From Fragilariopsis cylindrus CCMP1102 (lineage: Eukaryota; Bacillariophyta; Bacillariophyceae; Bacillariales; Bacillariaceae): a stretch of 64,000 nt of DNA. Position numbers and translations under genes: made by a program. Below are positions 43,938 through 54,795 of this stretch, piece after piece. Below the pieces are notes generated by a model, which did not search any database, was not told the DNA's origin, and worked only from the letters and a program-made list of their open reading frames with translations. The stretch spans positions 1 to 64,000 of the forward strand of contig FMBT01000321.1 of NCBI GenBank assembly GCA_900095095.1, read 5' to 3'. How positions within the stretch are numbered: the stretch's first letter is position 1; every line of letters starts with the position of its first letter.

Positions 43938-46120
43938 TATCAACAGTTAATAATCAACCAATTAGGACGGAGCAAGATATCATCAATGCCATTCATCAAG
44001 CAAGAATTAACAATCAATCATCAATCAAAATAGAATTTGGATCATTAGTAGGCTTTGCAATGAGTGGAGAAGGAGTACCAACATTGCAATCGGACCAACT
44101 CAACGTAATAGCACATCATCTCAACAGTATCAACAATGAGGAGGACATTTGGGTAGACAAGACGAAATGGCCACAACAAATTGATTCAGGTGATTCAATT
44201 AGAGAAAAAGTAAGAATAAATATTATGAAACGTAACAAACTCAAGCTCACTCCAGAATGGGATGATTTCCTCAAATCAGAATGGAAACAATTAGACCGTT
44301 ATGAAAAAGTAGGAATGTTTGGAGAACCAGTGAAATCAGATCAGTGGATGACAGTGCTGCCATGGGTATGGTCTTATGTCAACAAGGAAGACCCACTCAC
44401 CGGGGATACGATACGAAAATCAAGAGGTACATGCAATGGAGGACCACGATACGGAGCGGCAATCACACTTGCAGAAACGTATGCAGCGTGTGTGGAACAG
44501 CCAGTCCACCGATTGACATGGGCAATATCAGCAGCAATGAATCTAATCTGTAAGGGATACGATGTAGGCAACGCATTTGCAGAGGCACCAGCACCAACAT
44601 CCCCATTCTTTATGAGACCAGACGCCCAGTTTAAACAGTGGTGGGAGGAACATCTCGGAAAGGAACCAATACCTGAAGGCTATGTAATACCAGTTAGAAA
44701 AGCACTACAAGGGCACCCGGAATCGCCACGACTATGGGACAAATACATCTCCAAGATGATCATTGACGAGTTAGGCTTTACAGCAACAGTGCATGAACCC
44801 TGCCTCTACTACAAAAGAGATGACCAAGACAACTTGACACTCATCCTACGACAAGTCGATGACTTTCTAGTAGCTAACAACGATTCATCAGAGTGTGATC
44901 GAATAGGAAAACAAATACAGGACCGTATGACCAATCCACTAAATCAATTAGGTACAATTAGGAAATTCAATGGTGTCAATGTGGAACAAACAAGATACTA
45001 CAACCATGTCCATTGCGCAACGTATATCGATAAGATCGTATCACATCATGGATGGAGTAATTTAAAAATTAGATCACCACCAACACCAATGAAAAGTGAT
45101 TCAAAGTACCAATCAGATATACAGTCAAGTAGAGGACCGGAATCAATTAAAGAACAGAAGGAATTAGAAAAACGCATGGGTTTTAGTTACAGACAAACAA
45201 TTGGTGAATTAATCTATGCACTAACAGTATGTCGTGTGGATATATCAATAGCAGTAATAACATTAAGTCAACACTCGCACCACCCGGCTCAAATACATTA
45301 TGAAGCAGTTAAACAAGTCTTTGGATACCTCCATGCAACGCGTATGGATGGACTCACATACTGGAGACCAACACCACGTATGGATCTTCCAATACGACCA
45401 GATCCATCACCAATATCAGCACCATCTCAACTACATAAATTTGATGAACAATGGAATGCATTAGAAATCACTGGTTCATGCGACACCACATGGGCATCAG
45501 ACAGAACTGAAAGGAGATCGATGGGTGGTATCATTATGATGTTAGCAGGAGCAGCGGTTTATTATCGAACAAGACTACAACCAACAATAGCACAAAGCTC
45601 AACTGAAGCCGAATTTACGAATATGGCAGATGCAGGTAAAGCAGCATTATATTTAAGATGGATTTTAGAAGAAATTGGTATCATTATGGACGCACCAACT
45701 CCAATTTTAGCAGATAATCAAGGTGCAGTTCGTTTAGCGAATGCACAACAACCAACAAGAAGAACAAGACATGTAGAAATGAAACACTTTATTATATTAC
45801 AATGGACAGATGACAAGTTCATTGATTTTGTCGATACATCGACAGATGAAAATTACAGTGATTCTCTGAGCAAGCCAACAGGGAGGACAAAATTTTACGA
45901 ACACACGGACGTCTTTATGGGAAGACGCAAACCGGCATATACTACCTATATTGATCATTCTAATGACAAAGCACACATAATCAATTATGTGTCTGTCTCC
46001 ACTTACAGATCTAACCCACTTATATCACTATTACAGTCTGCATCACAGTACAATCCTGATGCTCTAGATTCTGTAAGTGTGGGGAAGTGTAGGCGTAAGG
46101 CGAGTGTCACTATGGAATGA
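43910..46120 (+). CDS. pol: Copia-2 reverse transcriptase-RNase H (736 aa)
   Basis: The RVT_2 domain has GYDVGNAFAEAP (catalytic Asp) and LRQVDDFLVANN at about residue 317. RNase H has GSCDTTWASD, QSSTEAEFTNMADAG and ILADNQGAVRLAN, and the usual RRTRHVEMKHF tail. Pol loses frame at a GGGG run (43927-43930); one more G would make integrase and RT continuous (RRLRG then TIISTV), so the start at 43910 is probably not a true initiation site. The last 33 bp of the frame run into the right LTR. Confidence 0.88.
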   Translation: MEEKIKGTIISTVNNQPIRTEQDIINAIHQARINNQSSIKIEFGSLVGFAMSGEGVPTLQSDQLNVIAHHLNSINNEEDIWVDKTKWPQQIDSGDSIREKVRINIMKRNKLKLTPEWDDFLKSEWKQLDRYEKVGMFGEPVKSDQWMTVLPWVWSYVNKEDPLTGDTIRKSRGTCNGGPRYGAAITLAETYAACVEQPVHRLTWAISAAMNLICKGYDVGNAFAEAPAPTSPFFMRPDAQFKQWWEEHLGKEPIPEGYVIPVRKALQGHPESPRLWDKYISKMIIDELGFTATVHEPCLYYKRDDQDNLTLILRQVDDFLVANNDSSECDRIGKQIQDRMTNPLNQLGTIRKFNGVNVEQTRYYNHVHCATYIDKIVSHHGWSNLKIRSPPTPMKSDSKYQSDIQSSRGPESIKEQKELEKRMGFSYRQTIGELIYALTVCRVDISIAVITLSQHSHHPAQIHYEAVKQVFGYLHATRMDGLTYWRPTPRMDLPIRPDPSPISAPSQLHKFDEQWNALEITGSCDTTWASDRTERRSMGGIIMMLAGAAVYYRTRLQPTIAQSSTEAEFTNMADAGKAALYLRWILEEIGIIMDAPTPILADNQGAVRLANAQQPTRRTRHVEMKHFIILQWTDDKFIDFVDTSTDENYSDSLSKPTGRTKFYEHTDVFMGRRKPAYTTYIDHSNDKAHIINYVSVSTYRSNPLISLLQSASQYNPDALDSVSVGKCRRKASVTME

Positions 46121-46305
46121 CCGACCAGGACAGACCATATGAGTGGTATGACCGACCAGGGTCAGACCGCACATACACCGTACGAGTAGATATAGCCAAT
46201 CATAGAGAGCTACTAAGCTCACTCTTCTAATAAACACTATTTACATACGTTAATAGCATAGAAGGTCTTCAGCCTAGTGAACTTAGGTAGCTAGATACAT
46301 TTACA
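46088..46305 (+). repeat. Copia-2 right LTR (218 bp)
   Basis: Shows no difference by eye from 36778-36995; preceded by polypurine tract GGGGAAG and followed by TCCAG (46306-46310). Confidence 0.96.
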
Positions 46306-46310
46306 TCCAG

Positions 46311-47947
46311 TGATTTCCATACTCTTGAAGTACAGCTGGCCTGCTGGTCAAAGAAGGTTATCAGGGATTCGGGGGTAGTGATAGTCACCGGAATCATCAT
46401 CCTTGTAGACACGCTTGTATGAATCACCGACAGCTTCCACCATAGCACCGGCTCATGTACACAACAACTTGAAAGATTGTCCACCCTTTTCGAAATCATT
46501 ATCTGTTGGCATGAAGGCAGTCATAACAAACACCAACACCTTATATAAAAGAGACAAACAGAACATATTGTGAGTAGAAGAAACAAGATAAAACAAATCA
46601 ATAACAATAGTAGAAGATTTACCTTCCCAATATGATTCTTGTGATGAACACCATGTACTACTGGATGACAACCAAAGAACAGAATACATTTCAAAAACTG
46701 CTGGACTACCAGACTATAGAACCACTTCTCATCCGACTGAACAAGCACCACTTGTACTGTTGCTGCTACTAATTTTGCACCATACCATAGAATATTAAAA
46801 CCTTGAGCCCAGTAGTATTGCCTTGTTTTAGTCTGACTTGTAAGCATAGGAAGAATCTTAGTGCTTTGATAGACTGATTGAGGTAACGACATGACATATG
46901 TTCGTATAGTATCCTTGCAAGCAAGCAGTACACCATCACCTCGAAGTTTCTCTGAGAGCTCCATGAGATAGAACCATTTGTCTGTCTAAGAAGCTCTCCA
47001 ATAATATCTGGTGCAGCAGCAACCCGAGTACGAAGTGATACAGCACCCCTGTCATATGGGATCTTCTCCTCCTCAGATAGCTTTAAAAACTCCTCCCGTA
47101 GTGTAGTAGCATCGTATGGTTCACCTGGATTAGTGTGACAAATATATCGCTTGTAGTAGTCCATGTTGGTGTAGACTTGCTGTCTTTTTGTTTCCCAAGT
47201 GAAAACTGATTTACCAGCATCAGTTCGTTGCTTTCTAGACGCAGTCAATGTAGCATCAGCTAAAACTCATGCATCAATCTTGTTGATTCAAGATCTAGAT
47301 TTATCCCAGGCGTATGCATGATCCAATGTCGTATTGAATCCTTTGGTCTTGCTAGGAGTGAGGGCTGAGGTACCACCTATGATTTGCGAAAGAAGTCTCT
47401 TTTCAGGTGATTTCAACTGACCATCCGGCATTGATGGTAGTTGCAATGCTTTCTTTACATCCCGTCGTAGCCATCCTTGTTCCTTATTCTCCTTTCCTTC
47501 CTTCAGCATCTGTAGTACTGGATGTGGTCCTTCAGATGATAGCCACGATCTTGATTCCTTGATTGCATTGTCAATATTCTTTGGTCGGTTTCTTTTTTGG
47601 ACTGCTCTTGGTGGTGGTGGTGGTGTTACTACTGCAGCTCTTCGACGACGGCCACTTACTACTGCTGCTCCTCGATGACAACCACTTCGAGTAGTACCAG
47701 TATCATCAGATGGAGCATATACATGTGCATGTGATCTCCCCTCATCAATGAAAGGAGAGGAATTAATAATACCAATTGCATTTTCATCATAATTGACATC
47801 AACTTTTCTTTGTTCTGGATGGACTGCAGAAACAAATCCTATTCCTCCCTTGCTTGTAGTGGATGCGTCAACTCTAACACATGCAGCCATAGAGAAGATA
47901 TCTCTACTCATAGGATGAGGAGGCTTGGTGTTGGGGCGACGGAACAT
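46311..47947 (-). pseudogene. Mariner-like transposase, N-terminal part with the first catalytic Asp
   Basis: The start at 47947 opens a 219-codon segment (basic, with SGRRRRAAV and the DNA-binding-like region KEQGWLRRDVKKALQLP) ending at 47288. A second segment from 47248 (TWETKRQQVYTNMDYYKR) shifts frame near 46965. It continues with VQSDEKWFYSLV, the first catalytic Asp of mariner transposases, and FFGCHPVVHGVHHKNHIGK. An 83-bp intron follows (46540-46622, GTAAAT...TATAAG), then VLVFVMTAFMPTDNDFEKGG. Several stops lie between here and 46311, where Copia-2 interrupts. At least four lesions make this a decayed copy. Confidence 0.72.
46540..46622 (-). other. Intron in the mariner transposase (83 bp)
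   Basis: Minus strand GTAAATCTTC ... TTTATATAAG between ...NHIGK and VLVFVMTAF; removing it joins two conserved transposase segments. Confidence 0.65.
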
Positions 47948-48393
47948 CTTGTTGTTATTGTTATTGTCTTGAAAAGAAGCAATACATATTTATTTATTTT
48001 CATGGTCAAAAAATGGAGTTAGAAGGTCCTGCTCCATGGTGTACCTTGTGCTATTAATGTAGAAGAGAGTGCATCAAATTCGTTTTGTGATAAGAGCAAT
48101 AGAAGATTTGATATGGTTGATTTTATAAAATTTTCTACTTTCTTGATGTGTCAACAGACCCAGTTTGAAAATAATTGATATCTTTGCTTAAAAATAGGAC
48201 TTGGGAACTGAAGAGGAACTCAGTTGTAGTAGTTGAGTTGCTCGTGATGGGAGGTATGATTTTGTATATTTTCATTTATTGGAAGTAGTCTAAGATGAGC
48301 CACCATGGTCAAATCCAATTGGATCGTAATTAAAATAAGATAGTAAGAAAAAAGCTTACGAAAGAAAAAGAAGAAAAAAAAATAAGCATCCGT

Positions 48394-48468
48394 TGAATCT
48401 CTCCGTGCTTTAGCAAGTGCTAAATTTTCACGCAGTGGGCGGGTGAAATAAGCGTTCGCTGGAGGAAG
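48394..48468 (-). repeat. Mariner-like element right TIR
   Basis: Reverse complement starts CTTCCTCCAGCGAACGCTTA and matches the left TIR; TA follows at 48469-48470. Confidence 0.85.
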
Positions 48469-48470
48469 TA

Positions 48471-49274
48471 ATAACTACCCATCCAACAATTCAATTTTGC
48501 ACGCATGACACAAGTCGATAGACGAGTGGCGCTTGTCGAAATTGGCCACGCCTTCACTCTTCCTAGTCAAAGCCAGTATTTCCACAAGTCTTTCTATATT
48601 GGTAACGAGTTGGAAGCATTGTGGTATGTGCAGTTATTCACGTAATATTTGACATGCAAGTCAAAGCAACAAGTGATACGCAAATCAGCATCTCAGTAAT
48701 TCGGAGCTTGTTTGCGTAATTTATGTGAAGAATTTTTTTTTTGAGCGCGTGCCCAAAATTTGAGTATTTCCATTTTTCATGTGCCGTATTTGAGTAATTC
48801 GAATAAATGAGACATTACTTAAGCTTTCACATATGAGTATTTTACACTACTTACCAGTATTTCACACATTTAAGGTTTGCACATTTGAGTATTTCTTTTT
48901 GCATGCGCCAAATCTCATTTTATCTATTGAATTAGACCCTAGGTTGATTGACAGGTTTAGCTAAAAATTCAATTCGTGTTTCAAACCGTGGACAGTTCTC
49001 AATACTTAAGCATATTTTCAAAAGTTCATTCACACTAGAGTTTTCCTATATAAATTGATCACGATTGAAATATTTGACCTGTCATCCTCTCTCACCGTGT
49101 AAATGCTAGTCTTATTTTCAAAATAATCTTTTATGCAGTGTTTCTTGCAGTGATTTTTTTTTACTTGATACTGCTAGTTGTAGGTCTCATAAAATATATT
49201 TTCCACACTTCGAAAGCAGATAACTGATATGTTACTAATCATTACGACCAATTAATAAATAGAATTGATCCATC
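48471..49274. other. Non-coding region with degenerate GAGTATTTC words
   Basis: No gene. TTTGAGTATTTC or close variants (TTTGAGTAATTCG, ATGAGTATTTTAC, CCAGTATTTCAC) occur six or so times between 48565 and 48900. Confidence 0.5.
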
Positions 49275-51756
49275 ATGGAGGTTGACGATGATGACTGCTC
49301 TGTATGCTTCAGCTGTTGTAGTTGTAGTAGTGATAGCTCTACTGACGTTAGCTGGAAAGGTTCTATTTTTCATGACTTCGATACTGTTATTACTGATAAA
49401 AAAACAAAACAAGTTAGAAATAATACGGGAGGGTCCTTCCGCAATGGGATTTTCTACAAATACGCTCATCATGTTGATGTTGATCTAACCAACTCTCCTC
49501 CTCCATCTTCATCATCCTCAGTTGAATTCCTCCGTGTCACTCCTTCATCAACTCAATCTATCTATCGTTTACAAGTAAGTTATTATCCATTTGATATCGA
49601 TTCTGTATTGTCATTGTTACGATTCAATACTATTATCCGCATTATAACACCCACTCACCTCTTCATTCATTCATTCTTCATTGCCAGTGATTGTACTGGA
49701 ACTGATTCCAATCAAGATCTAGGTTCCTGTGATTTTACTCAATCTATTTGTAACCAAAAGTAAGTATTGGTTGCGTTGTCGTTGACGTTGTCATTCTTCT
49801 AATTTAGTTTCTGTAACATCTAACATTCATTCCTTATTTATTATTCTATTCATTCAATATCAAAGAATTTGTTCAACCATGGCGCGATATAAAGAGAATG
49901 ATTCTACCATCGATTCCGATATCGATTCTGATATTTATTCTGATATTGATTCTGATTATAAAGATCTTGATTACAACAAGCCTCTACCTCCAACAACGGA
50001 AGATGTGTTCAACAAGATCAATGTTACTTTTGGTTCTACTCCTACGCCACCTCCTCCTCCTCCTCCTCCTCCATCAACGACCACCAAGAAAAAGAAGAAG
50101 AATACCAGGAAGCCGATACCACAACCAAGAAAAGAACACGTAAATCATCATCAATCGCGAAATCATCAACTGCCCCTTCCATCACAAGTCCTGCTCCTCA
50201 TCTACCTCTCACGCTCCTCCCAAATGGTGCGTTACTGTCATCTATACTCACAAATGGTGCATTACTGTTTTAATTATCATGTGTCGAGCCAACCAATTCT
50301 CCATATTTCTATTGCTCACATTTTGCTTCCATCATCAACTTATTTTAATTCCTTATTTTCAATTTTCTGCAATCAATATTTGGATATTGCATCTGATTCT
50401 TATCCTGCTACCGGTATTGATACTGCATCATCTATCGTGAATACATCCACCGCCTACATTCCTCCAATCACCATTCCAATGACAACAACCACATCTGTTG
50501 CCGTTGCATCAGATGCTTCTACTGCCACCACATCTTTTAACGATCCAACCACAGCATCCTTTCCTGCTGCTTCTACAACCGCCGCATCTATGTCAACTGG
50601 GGGTCCATCCGTTCCAACGACAGCCGGCCCATTCGCTCTTACTACATCTGTTCCAACAACAGTCGCTCCGTCCGTTCATACAAGTACAACGGCTGCCTCC
50701 GTTCCTGTTACACCGTCCGACTTCACCTTGGATCCAGTACAAGCCAAAGAATTCTTTGATGCATCTGATGATGATACCCTATCATTAACTGATTTTCTTC
50801 GGAAGATGGATTCAGTTAAAGATATCTATGGAGCTGATACTGAAATGATCAACAAGGGTCTTACTTCTAATACCAAGGATCATGAAAAAGCTAAAATCAA
50901 GGTCCATTGTCTGTGTGTATGTTGTTGTCTTGTGTATTTGATTGAGCAAGCCGATGTCTTCTTTTCTATTCAACTCACATTATTATTCCTTCCTCTTTTC
51001 ATTTACAAATCTTTTTAACTTTTTATATATAGATGGTGGCTCGATTTTTTGCATGTCTATCTACAAATGATCTATTCAAGCACCTGACAATCTCTTCAAC
51101 TACATGAGAATCGCTGACAAACCCAAGCATCTGCTATATAGCAACTCTACCATTCAGAGCATGGTCCATTCAATCCCAACATTGTTTTCTCCCTTCATGA
51201 TGGTCGATGACAATCTGATGTTCGGGCGGTGTGTGCCAAAATTGTATCTGTACAACAAGGTGCAAGGCAAGTACAAGTTCAAGATCCAGGCCACGCTTGT
51301 ATGTGAGGAGGTACGCTATCCACCCTCATATTACAAGTGTATGACACACTAGTTTGCTCTGTCCTTGCACAGAAAAAATTCCCTTGGCACGAGCACGGCC
51401 CAACTTTGCTCTTTCCAGAATATGGACGCCAAATGTGGAACAATTTCACTGATAGACTGACATCGCTGCTCCACTGTCCACTTCGTAATCCTCACTCTCT
51501 CTTGATGCAAATTCTCTACCAGCTGTACGCGGGTAACCGGTATACGATTGAGGTGCCGACAGCTGACGAATTCAAAAATTATCGGCTTCATGATAAACGC
51601 TACAAAAAGACTATGGACGAAATGGTGAACGCTCTACCCAGAGCCTATACAGTTTGTGTGAATGATGATATTATACCAGACAACCCTGAGTTTATCAGCA
51701 CTGTCAGCAGATACGTGGCAGCTTGGATGGACCAGATGTATCCCGAGAGGGTGTAA
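49275..51756 (+). CDS. Multi-exon gene of unknown function (exons only partly resolved)
   Basis: Splice signals link several open segments. Possible introns are 49575-49687 (GTAAGT...TTGCCAG), 49760-49865 (GTAAGT...ATCAAAG), one in the Thr/Pro/Ser-rich part between about 50227 and 50400, 50902-51032 (GTCCAT...ATATATAG), and 51311-51372 (GTACGC...TTGCACAG). The last joins CEE to KKFPWHEHGPTLLFPEYG in phase. The N-terminal part is acidic and then low complexity (poly-Pro, Ala/Thr/Ser). A conserved-looking domain runs from LDPVQAKEFFDASDDDTLSL to the stop at 51754-51756 (NDDIIPDNPEFISTVSRYVA). One base seems missing near 51080. The first intron is out of frame as drawn, so that end is uncertain. 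I do not recognise the family. Confidence 0.5.
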
Positions 51757-51830
51757 AGTGTAAAGTGATTCAAGCAGTTCTCTCTTCATGCTACTGTTGT
51801 TGGTGCGGATATAATTTATTAGGGACCATG

Positions 51831-52617
51831 TGTTAAATTATACATAGTACTCAAGCGTAGGAGTATATGCCGTACATAAGCCCCGCGGAGTAGAAATGCG
51901 AGCGCGATGAGATTAGTGAGTGAGAATGCACGTGTATGCATTATTGAGATAAAAGAGAACCGAAAGTTAGCTAAAAGCCAAACTCGCACTGTTTGGAGTT
52001 GAAGTGACCTTGTCGAAGCCGTTGCCGAAGCAATTGGAACCGAGCGCAAAGAAGAGAAGTGCTTAGGTATATTTATACAAACCGGAACACGATTAGGAAG
52101 AGTGTCCGAATACATAGAACACGATTATGAAGAGTGTTATACATATGGAAGTCGAACAGATGTCGATGTCCACCTTTGAACCGCTAATGCGATATATATG
52201 CATTGAGGCGAAGTGAGTTAGGAACAGAAAGTTGTATGCAGGGTTACTGGAAACCGCAATACTAAAATACGAAGAAAAGAGCAGAATTACCTCGATTACG
52301 AGAAATGAACAATTACTGTCTTTTATTGTTGAGAAATTGTAATAACCATAGACTAATTAAACAAGTGTGTTAATAACAACTTTTGCGTTTGAACATATCG
52401 TTGTCTGGAAAGATAATAGAATATCTACATTTACAGAGTGAACATTGTTCGGAAGGACTTTCAGCATTCTAAAAGGGAGAGTATCCTGGTAGAACATCGC
52501 AACCAGTCTATAAGAATCGAGAGTATCTTTTCTTACCGTCATAACAGAATCTTACAAGACCGAAGAGTAAGATTGTCTGAATATCAAATCCTATTTGATA
52601 CTGAACCCGTTTCAACA
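51831..52617 (+). repeat. Putative Copia-4 5' LTR (about 787 bp)
   Basis: Limits are chosen from a TGTTAA start and a TTTCAACA end, similar to the Copia-1 LTR termini (TGTTG...TTTCAACA). That the stretch is repetitive is supported by a diverged inverted copy of its 52170-52500 part at 12130-12530. The partner LTR is outside the window, so the exact ends are unproven. Confidence 0.45.
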
Positions 52618-52842
52618 ATCATCGATTGTTTGTGAAACTTATAAGATTAACAGTCGCAATTCTATCCTATAGAACTGCTGATCAACTTCCTTTGGTTTCA
52701 TTTTGAACATCAAGAGGACCGGAGATCCAATTAAATTTAATTGATATTATTGAATTAACGATCTCGAAAGAAGTCTAAATACAATATACTCATACCTCAA
52801 GTCTTACCGAATAAGCAACTAAGAGAAGTCATTCAACTGTGA

Positions 52843-53296
52843 ATGAATCAAGAAGAAGAAAAAGAAGGAACAGCTAATAATCCACTACCCAGCACAGGAA
52901 GTGATAATAGCGATAGTCCATCTTATTCTTACTTATCGGCAGCCAGCCTATCGCCAATACCCGAAGCGTCGATCGACAGCTCTACTCCTCCAAGAGAAGA
53001 TCCAGGTCTACTTACACCTTTGCGTCAAAGTACTACCTCTCCAAGGTCCGCGAAACCACTCAAGAGAAAGCAGCAATATCTATCGACGAGAGGAGAAGCA
53101 GAACCTGAAGCGAAACTAGATCATAACAACAGCGCTCTAAGCGGCTCTAGTTCCGGCGATTCAACAGATTCTGCTATACCCAGCTTGGATTCATATCTAG
53201 CAGGACATCAGATCAAATCTATTGTCTCGAAAGAAACAACAAACGACCCAGAAGAGAGTATCGAAAGAAACGACGATAACGACAAAGGAACAAGTC
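52843..53296 (+). CDS. gag: Copia-4 Gag, N-terminal part (before the Gypsy insertion)
   Basis: ATG is preceded by an in-frame TGA. About 150 residues rich in Ser, Pro, Glu and Asp (GSDNSDSPSYSYLSAASLSP), hydrophilic. At 53296 the frame runs into the Gypsy LTR; the codons across the joint (ACA AGT C|CA CCT) continue directly into 59230. The extra residues coded by the LTR (QCALIHGISY) are an artefact of the insertion. Confidence 0.7.
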
Positions 53297-53484
53297 TGCA
53301 GTGCGCACTTATTCACGGGATTAGTTACTAGTGATTCATCGCTAATAAGCAATCAATTGCTAACGAATCAACGAACTGCTTCCATTATGAATGGAAGCAT
53401 CTCTAGAATAGAACCTAATGCTTATAATATACATTATCTCACAATAGAAAGCCTCTTCCCTATATACTAGTCTAGGGCATGGCA
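53297..53484 (+). repeat. Gypsy left LTR (188 bp)
   Basis: Direct repeat of 59037-59224 with one mismatch at 53358; preceded by AAGTC. Confidence 0.95.
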
Positions 53485-53497
53485 TGATTTTAAAATC
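53485..53497 (+). promoter_or_regulatory. Palindromic primer-site-like word after the Gypsy LTR
   Basis: TGATTTTAAAATC abuts the LTR and contains a perfect 12-bp palindrome. The same 13 bases follow the related LTR at 11717-11729. No TGG-type tRNA primer site is present. Confidence 0.45.
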
Positions 53498-54133
53498 TTA
53501 CTAATAAGTTATTGACAACAAGAACGTTCGTAATATTTTATCTAAAAGTACTACGTACCTCTTGTTCGAAACAAGTAGGCAAGATAACACTACGAGTGAT
53601 ATCTACTGGACGACAACAACCATGGTGGAGAGAAAACTCCTATACCAGAACGTTGAACAATGATAAGATATGGAGGAGTCTAAGAGCTCCATCGTATCGG
53701 TTCAAGGCAATATCAACCATCGTCGTTGATATCAACTTTGAAGAAAATCACATGATATGAAGAATTGAAATAGAATTAGCTATTCTAATAGAATTAGTCA
53801 ATCAAAAATTGAATAAGGTGCGCGCAAGCACCCACTCAATAAGCACGACAGCCAGGCAAGGCATGCGTCTAACTGAAAACACTTAAGTGAAATAAGTCGT
53901 TGAAGTTAATATTAATTACATACTTATTAAGATATGTATATATTAAAAGAAATAATTAGAGGATTAGCAACATGTGTAAGGTACCCATTACACAAGCCTA
54001 CTAAGTAAATGTCAGTTTAAATGAACTGACACAAAAGCTGACAGGTGCCCAACGGGTTAAATACAGCGATCACTGTCTCACGCACTAAGTATTCAACAAT
54101 GAAAATTCAATCGCACAAAATTATAGGATTGTA
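53498..54133. other. Gypsy 5' leader
   Basis: About 640 bp between LTR and gag with only short open frames and no recognised motif; probably untranslated leader and packaging region. Confidence 0.5.
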
Positions 54134-54778
54134 ATGAAAAGATTACAACCACACACCAACCACAAACACGTTAGATTTAATATTAAAGAAAATATTGATT
54201 TGACCATGGCAAAATCCAATCGTAACAGCACTGAAGTGCCAGCCAAGGAAGCAGCCAAGGTAAAGAAGGTCCATAGGATTAGTGGGTTTAAACCATTCCT
54301 CTATGACGCGGAGTGCTGGGAAACTACAGCACCATCCCAGACCGTTAAAACGACCGAAAATGGTAACAGAATTGATAATAAGATGTACATCTTACAAGGT
54401 GATGAAACACCTGAACAGTTAATGTTATGGATCAAGAACTACAATGACAAGATCAACGTATCTCTTGCACCAGCAGCCCGATTGACATTCCTTAGAAGAA
54501 TTGTTGATAAGGAAGCACAAACAATCGTAAGCAATGTGGAAACAGCTTTTGAGTCCTATGAGGACGCAGAAGACATTGATAAGATCGAAGATCAACAGAT
54601 CAGAGATGAAATCAGAACTGATTGCGATGATGATGCTACTATCGAAGCTTATTTTACTGCCGGAACTGCAGCGCAGAAGAAAAAGAAGATAACACATATC
54701 ATTCAAGAATGTATGTATCATCTTAAGCTCAAGTATTTGGTAATGAAACTCTTGGAAGATCAAGCTTCATTCAACTAA
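54134..54778 (+). CDS. gag: Gypsy Gag, N-terminal part (214 aa)
   Basis: Capsid protein of the element. Basic start, then a folded region with FILQGDETPEQLMLWIKN-like helices (seen as YILQGDETPEQLMLWIKN, residues about 90-110). It ends in a Lys run and YHLKLKYLVMKLLEDQ. The frame shifts near 54765; in the neighbouring frame the protein goes on (FIQLKRTIRNMKIS), showing that both parts form one Gag. Confidence 0.72.
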   Translation: MKRLQPHTNHKHVRFNIKENIDLTMAKSNRNSTEVPAKEAAKVKKVHRISGFKPFLYDAECWETTAPSQTVKTTENGNRIDNKMYILQGDETPEQLMLWIKNYNDKINVSLAPAARLTFLRRIVDKEAQTIVSNVETAFESYEDAEDIDKIEDQQIRDEIRTDCDDDATIEAYFTAGTAAQKKKKITHIIQECMYHLKLKYLVMKLLEDQASFN

Positions 54779-54795
54779 AGAGAACCATACGTAAT

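Larger units (their letters stand above)
36778..46305 (+). mobile_element. Copia-2: Ty1/Copia LTR retrotransposon with LTRs identical by eye
   Basis: LTRs 36778-36995 and 46088-46305 (218 bp each, TGTAGG...TTTACA) show no difference by eye. They are flanked by TCCAG (36773-36777, 46306-46310). GGTTATGAG at 36996-37004, directly after the left LTR, is the half-tRNA initiator-Met type of primer site known from copia and Ty5. GGGGAAG (46081-46087) is the polypurine tract. The interior encodes a coiled-coil Gag, protease, integrase, RT and RNase H. The element is nested in a mariner transposase gene. It is very young, although gag is cut by several single-base shifts and one TGA. Confidence 0.95.
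35278..48468 (-). mobile_element. Mariner-like element of plant type (DD39D), split by Copia-2
   Basis: TIRs begin CTTCCTC(C)AGCGAACGC at 35278 and, inverted, at 48468, and stay similar for about 50-75 bp. TA lies outside each end (35276-35277, 48469-48470), the mariner target duplication. CTTCCTC recalls the CTCCCTCC ends of plant mariner elements. The interior encodes a mariner transposase on the minus strand in pieces (47947-46311 and 36772-35887), rejoined across the TCCAG duplication made by Copia-2. Without Copia-2 it is about 3.7 kb. The transposase has stops and frame changes, so it is probably inactive. Confidence 0.85.

Noticed and set aside
53287-53331. C-terminal residues QCALIHGISY as part of a host protein
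   Set aside because: They are coded by the first bases of the Gypsy LTR; the same residues appear at the other LTR copy.
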